Below are positions 6,092-7,617 of a DNA stretch of 7,617 nt, piece after piece. The stretch spans positions 124,386 through 132,002 of the forward strand of contig NZ_LR130817.1 of the NCBI RefSeq assembly GCF_900626145.1, in the 5' to 3' direction. Source of the stretch: Intestinimonas timonensis. GTDB taxonomy: Bacteria > Bacillota > Clostridia > Oscillospirales > Oscillospiraceae. A program made the translations under genes and the position numbers. Under the pieces are notes generated by a model. It was not told the DNA's origin. It saw only the letters and a list, made by a program, of their open reading frames with translations, and made no database searches. Positions within the stretch are counted from its first letter, which is position 1. Every line of letters begins with the position of its first letter.

Positions 6092-6653
6092 GAGCAAACA
6101 AGATATTGACAGGCAGGTGCGAGAACTCAAGGCAGCAGGTGCAACCAAGATATGGATGGAGTATGAGCACGGGGATTCACCGACCAAAGAGCAACAGGAT
6201 ATGATGTGGGATACAGTCCGCCCGGGAGACACGGTGATAATCACAGAGCCCTCCAGATTGTCCCGCTCGGTGCAGCAGTTTTGCCAGATCGTCGAGACGA
6301 TCAAGGCGAAGCGCATCCGACTCCATATCCTGGGTAGTATCACCATTGACTGCCGCAAGGATGATCCCGATCCGATGACTGTGGCCTTTCTCCAGCTCAT
6401 CGCTGTTTTTAGTGAACTGGAATTGAGTATGATCCGGTCCAGGGTGCGATCCGGTGTAGATAATGCCCGTGCAAAAGGCAAGCAAATCGGACGACCAGCA
6501 CTTTGACAGGAAGATATCCCGGACCGTTTTTGGCGTTACTATGCAATGTACCAAAGCCAGCAAATCAACACCTCAGAGCTCGCCCGACTATCTAACATCA
6601 GCCGCCCTACAGTCTACCGATACCTTGCGTGCATTAAGGAGGACACACCATGA
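6069..6653 (+). pseudogene. Serine resolvase, start lost and in-frame TGA
   Basis: The reading frame beginning with TAT at 6069 encodes YARCSTNESKQ, with the catalytic serine at 6081-6083, then GDTVIITEPSRLSRS, the long E-helix (FSELELSMIRSRVRSGVDNARAKGKQIGRP), and, after TGA at 6504-6506, an uninterrupted continuation with QEDIP and a Hin-type helix-turn-helix (ELARLSNISRPTVYRYL) ending at TGA 6651-6653. Only the first four to six residues and the start codon are missing. The frame is +1 relative to tnsB, so no fusion is made without a frameshift. Family members resolve cointegrates at a res site; one would fit the tniR position of Tn5053-type elements. The internal TGA sits between the linker and the DNA-binding domain. 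No close start codon precedes the catalytic domain in this frame, so it is probably silent. Confidence 0.85.
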
Positions 6654-7138
6654 CAGAGCATGAGATCACCTATCGCATATATCCGCCTGGGAGAGTACAC
6701 ACAGAGATCGAGCGAGATCCTGAGGAGTACCCTTACCCTCCAGATGTCCGGATTGCATGGGCTGAACGCAAGGAGTACTCTAATATCGATCTGTCGTATG
6801 ATGATCTGTCGGTGGCGATTGAGTCTTGTGTTGTGGAGATCGTGCACGGAGAGACCGAGTATGGCCAGTGTTTTCGGGCATACCGGATTACTAAACTCGA
6901 TGGCCTGAGGGCGATCGAGTATGCCTCAAATCACTACCCAATCTTTTTGCGGCCGGCAAACATGATCCGTGGAACACTTATCGTGGATGACGGGAGAGAC
7001 TGGTGGCGCTATATTATTGATAAGTGGTACGATTGCGACAAGACTCGGGATCACGATATCGGCTATGACGACCCGCCTGACCTGGTCCCGGCTCTGGCCC
7101 TGCTCTTTAAGCCTTATTTGAGAGATCCTGATATGTGA
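6650..7138 (+). CDS. Orphan acidic protein coupled to the resolvase
   Basis: This 162-residue protein is not recognised. ATG 6650 overlaps the resolvase stop (ATGA), with AAGGAGG at 6636-6642, so it was translated in step with the resolvase. It is rich in D, E, Y and W, has no membrane segment or signal peptide, and no catalytic pattern that I can name. A tyrosine- and proline-rich start (YRIYPPGR, EEYPYPPD) is followed by a mixed alpha/beta-looking middle with a GTLIVDDGRDWWRYI stretch and an acidic tail (YDCDKTRDHD, YDDPPD). The absence of frame damage next to two broken genes suggests it is still under selection or was broken off recently. A transposon accessory or cargo role is the only inference the context allows. 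Confidence 0.65.
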   Translation: MTEHEITYRIYPPGRVHTEIERDPEEYPYPPDVRIAWAERKEYSNIDLSYDDLSVAIESCVVEIVHGETEYGQCFRAYRITKLDGLRAIEYASNHYPIFLRPANMIRGTLIVDDGRDWWRYIIDKWYDCDKTRDHDIGYDDPPDLVPALALLFKPYLRDPDM

Positions 7139-7206
7139 CACTGAGCATTTTTTCATCTGCATATTTTTTGTGGGACAAAAGAGGGAAGATTGAGGGTAAG
7201 TGCTTA

Positions 7207-7617
7207 GGGCTTGTTTGAAAAAAGGCGGAGATTGTGCTAAAGCAACAAAATAGCGATGGAGGCAAGATACACAAAGGCTAGGAAGGAAGCATCCGACTTG
7301 TCATATCTGGTGGCGATTCTGCGAAACCACTTGATTTTCTGGAAAAAACACTCCACCAGATGGCGTTCTTTATACAGATGCCAGTCAACCGGCCAGGGAT
7401 CGGAAACGTTGCTTTGCGGCGGGATCACATAGCTGGCCCCGTGCGCTGAGATATATTCCCGAATCGTCCGGGCACCATAGGCCCGGTCTGCCAGCACGGC
7501 ACTCCCGCCGATTCTGACCTTTTTCAGCAGTTCAACAGCGTGAACCGAATCGTGGTCATTTCCAGCGGAGAGAAGGAACTCCACCGGGTTTCCCAGACCG
7601 TCTACGACAGCGTGGAG
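7207..7617 (-). mobile_element. IS5-family insertion sequence, partial at window edge
   Basis: This is the 3' part of an IS running off the right edge. GGGCTTGTTTGAAAA (7207-7221), some 16 bases beyond the transposase stop and preceded by CTTA, looks like the terminal inverted repeat of an IS427-type element. Its partner is outside the window, so this end is provisional. Confidence 0.65.
7237..7617 (-). CDS. IS5-family DDE transposase, 3' part
   Basis: The frame is open from the window edge (position 7617) to TAG at 7237-7239, giving 126 residues of the C-terminal part. It shows HAVVDGLGNP, the ADRAYG motif with the second catalytic Asp (often DKAYD), IPP, and Y-(2)-R-(3)-E-(6)-K as YKERHLVECFFQKIK, then RRIATRYDKSDASF, the usual IS5/IS427 close. 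The first Asp lies outside the window. A GTG at 7584 is not the true start because the family sequence continues upstream in frame. It faces the transposon operon and is a separate insertion at or near that element's far end. Confidence 0.88.
   Translation of the reverse strand, partial: LHAVVDGLGNPVEFLLSAGNDHDSVHAVELLKKVRIGGSAVLADRAYGARTIREYISAHGASYVIPPQSNVSDPWPVDWHLYKERHLVECFFQKIKWFRRIATRYDKSDASFLAFVYLASIAILLL

Larger units (their letters stand above)
257..7138 (+). mobile_element. Decayed Tn7-like transposon with IS insertions
   Basis: The span runs from the repeat array to the orphan gene. It has a repeat-rich end, two TnsA-type nuclease genes, a TnsB gene and a serine resolvase read in one direction. 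Order and spacing suggest an operon that once continued from tnsB through a TnsC-type ATPase and a TniQ/TnsD-type targeting gene to a resolvase, as in Tn5053/Tn402 (tniA-tniB-tniQ-tniR) but with TnsA added. The middle is missing, two IS110 elements sit between the first and second genes, and the far end is not identified. The limits given are therefore approximate. A signal peptidase and a membrane protein lie on the end side of tnsA and may be cargo. Confidence 0.6.

Noticed and set aside
5817..6506. Resolvase starting at ATG 5817
   Set aside because: Codons before 6069 are tnsB DNA in the wrong frame and do not resemble any resolvase.
5333..6506. Programmed +1 frameshift making a TnsB-resolvase fusion
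   Set aside because: No slippery site or stimulator is evident, and both parts are cut mid-domain, which fits a deletion.

Overview
The window looks like accessory DNA from a Bacillota genome, probably a gut-type Clostridia (inference). The pointers are strong Gram-positive ribosome sites (GGAGG type), a TTG start, mid-range GC with AT-rich intergenic DNA, and transposase and resolvase types common in Clostridia. Nearly all of it is mobile-element DNA. TAA, TAG and TGA are all used as ordinary stops, so the code appears standard.

Layout. Positions 57-94 hold a strong rho-independent terminator for a gene left of the window. Positions 279-400 hold four copies of a 19-bp direct repeat, the last three exactly 31 bp apart. 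I read these as transposase (TnsB) binding sites at one end of a Tn7-like transposon. They are followed at once by a small membrane-protein gene (418-693). Two divergent IS110-family elements then interrupt the unit: one with its transposase on the minus strand (812-2020), one on the plus strand (2411-3694). Each has a structured non-coding stretch that could encode the guide (bridge/seek) RNA used by this family. The transposon operon resumes with a minimal type I signal peptidase (4111-4506), two tandem TnsA-like endonuclease genes (4518-4901 and 4954-5340), a TnsB gene cut off just after its first catalytic aspartate (5333 to about 6060), a serine resolvase lacking its first few codons and carrying an in-frame TGA (about 6069-6653), and an orphan 162-residue protein (6650-7138). 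The right edge holds the 3' end of an IS5-family transposase on the minus strand (7237 to beyond 7617).

Interpretation. Signal peptidase, tnsA1, tnsA2, tnsB, resolvase and the orphan gene are tightly packed or overlapping and read as one operon. In an intact heteromeric transposon the two TnsA proteins would cut the non-transferred strand, TnsB would join the 3' ends, and TnsC plus TniQ/TnsD would choose the target. Here one internal deletion appears to have removed the TnsB catalytic core, everything between, and the resolvase start. With the two IS110 insertions and the IS5-type element on the right, this is a decayed, non-autonomous relic. Its unusual parts are the paired TnsA genes with different putative active-site residues and the association of a signal peptidase and a membrane protein with a Tn7-like operon. 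Family names come from reading motifs by eye; no database search was run.
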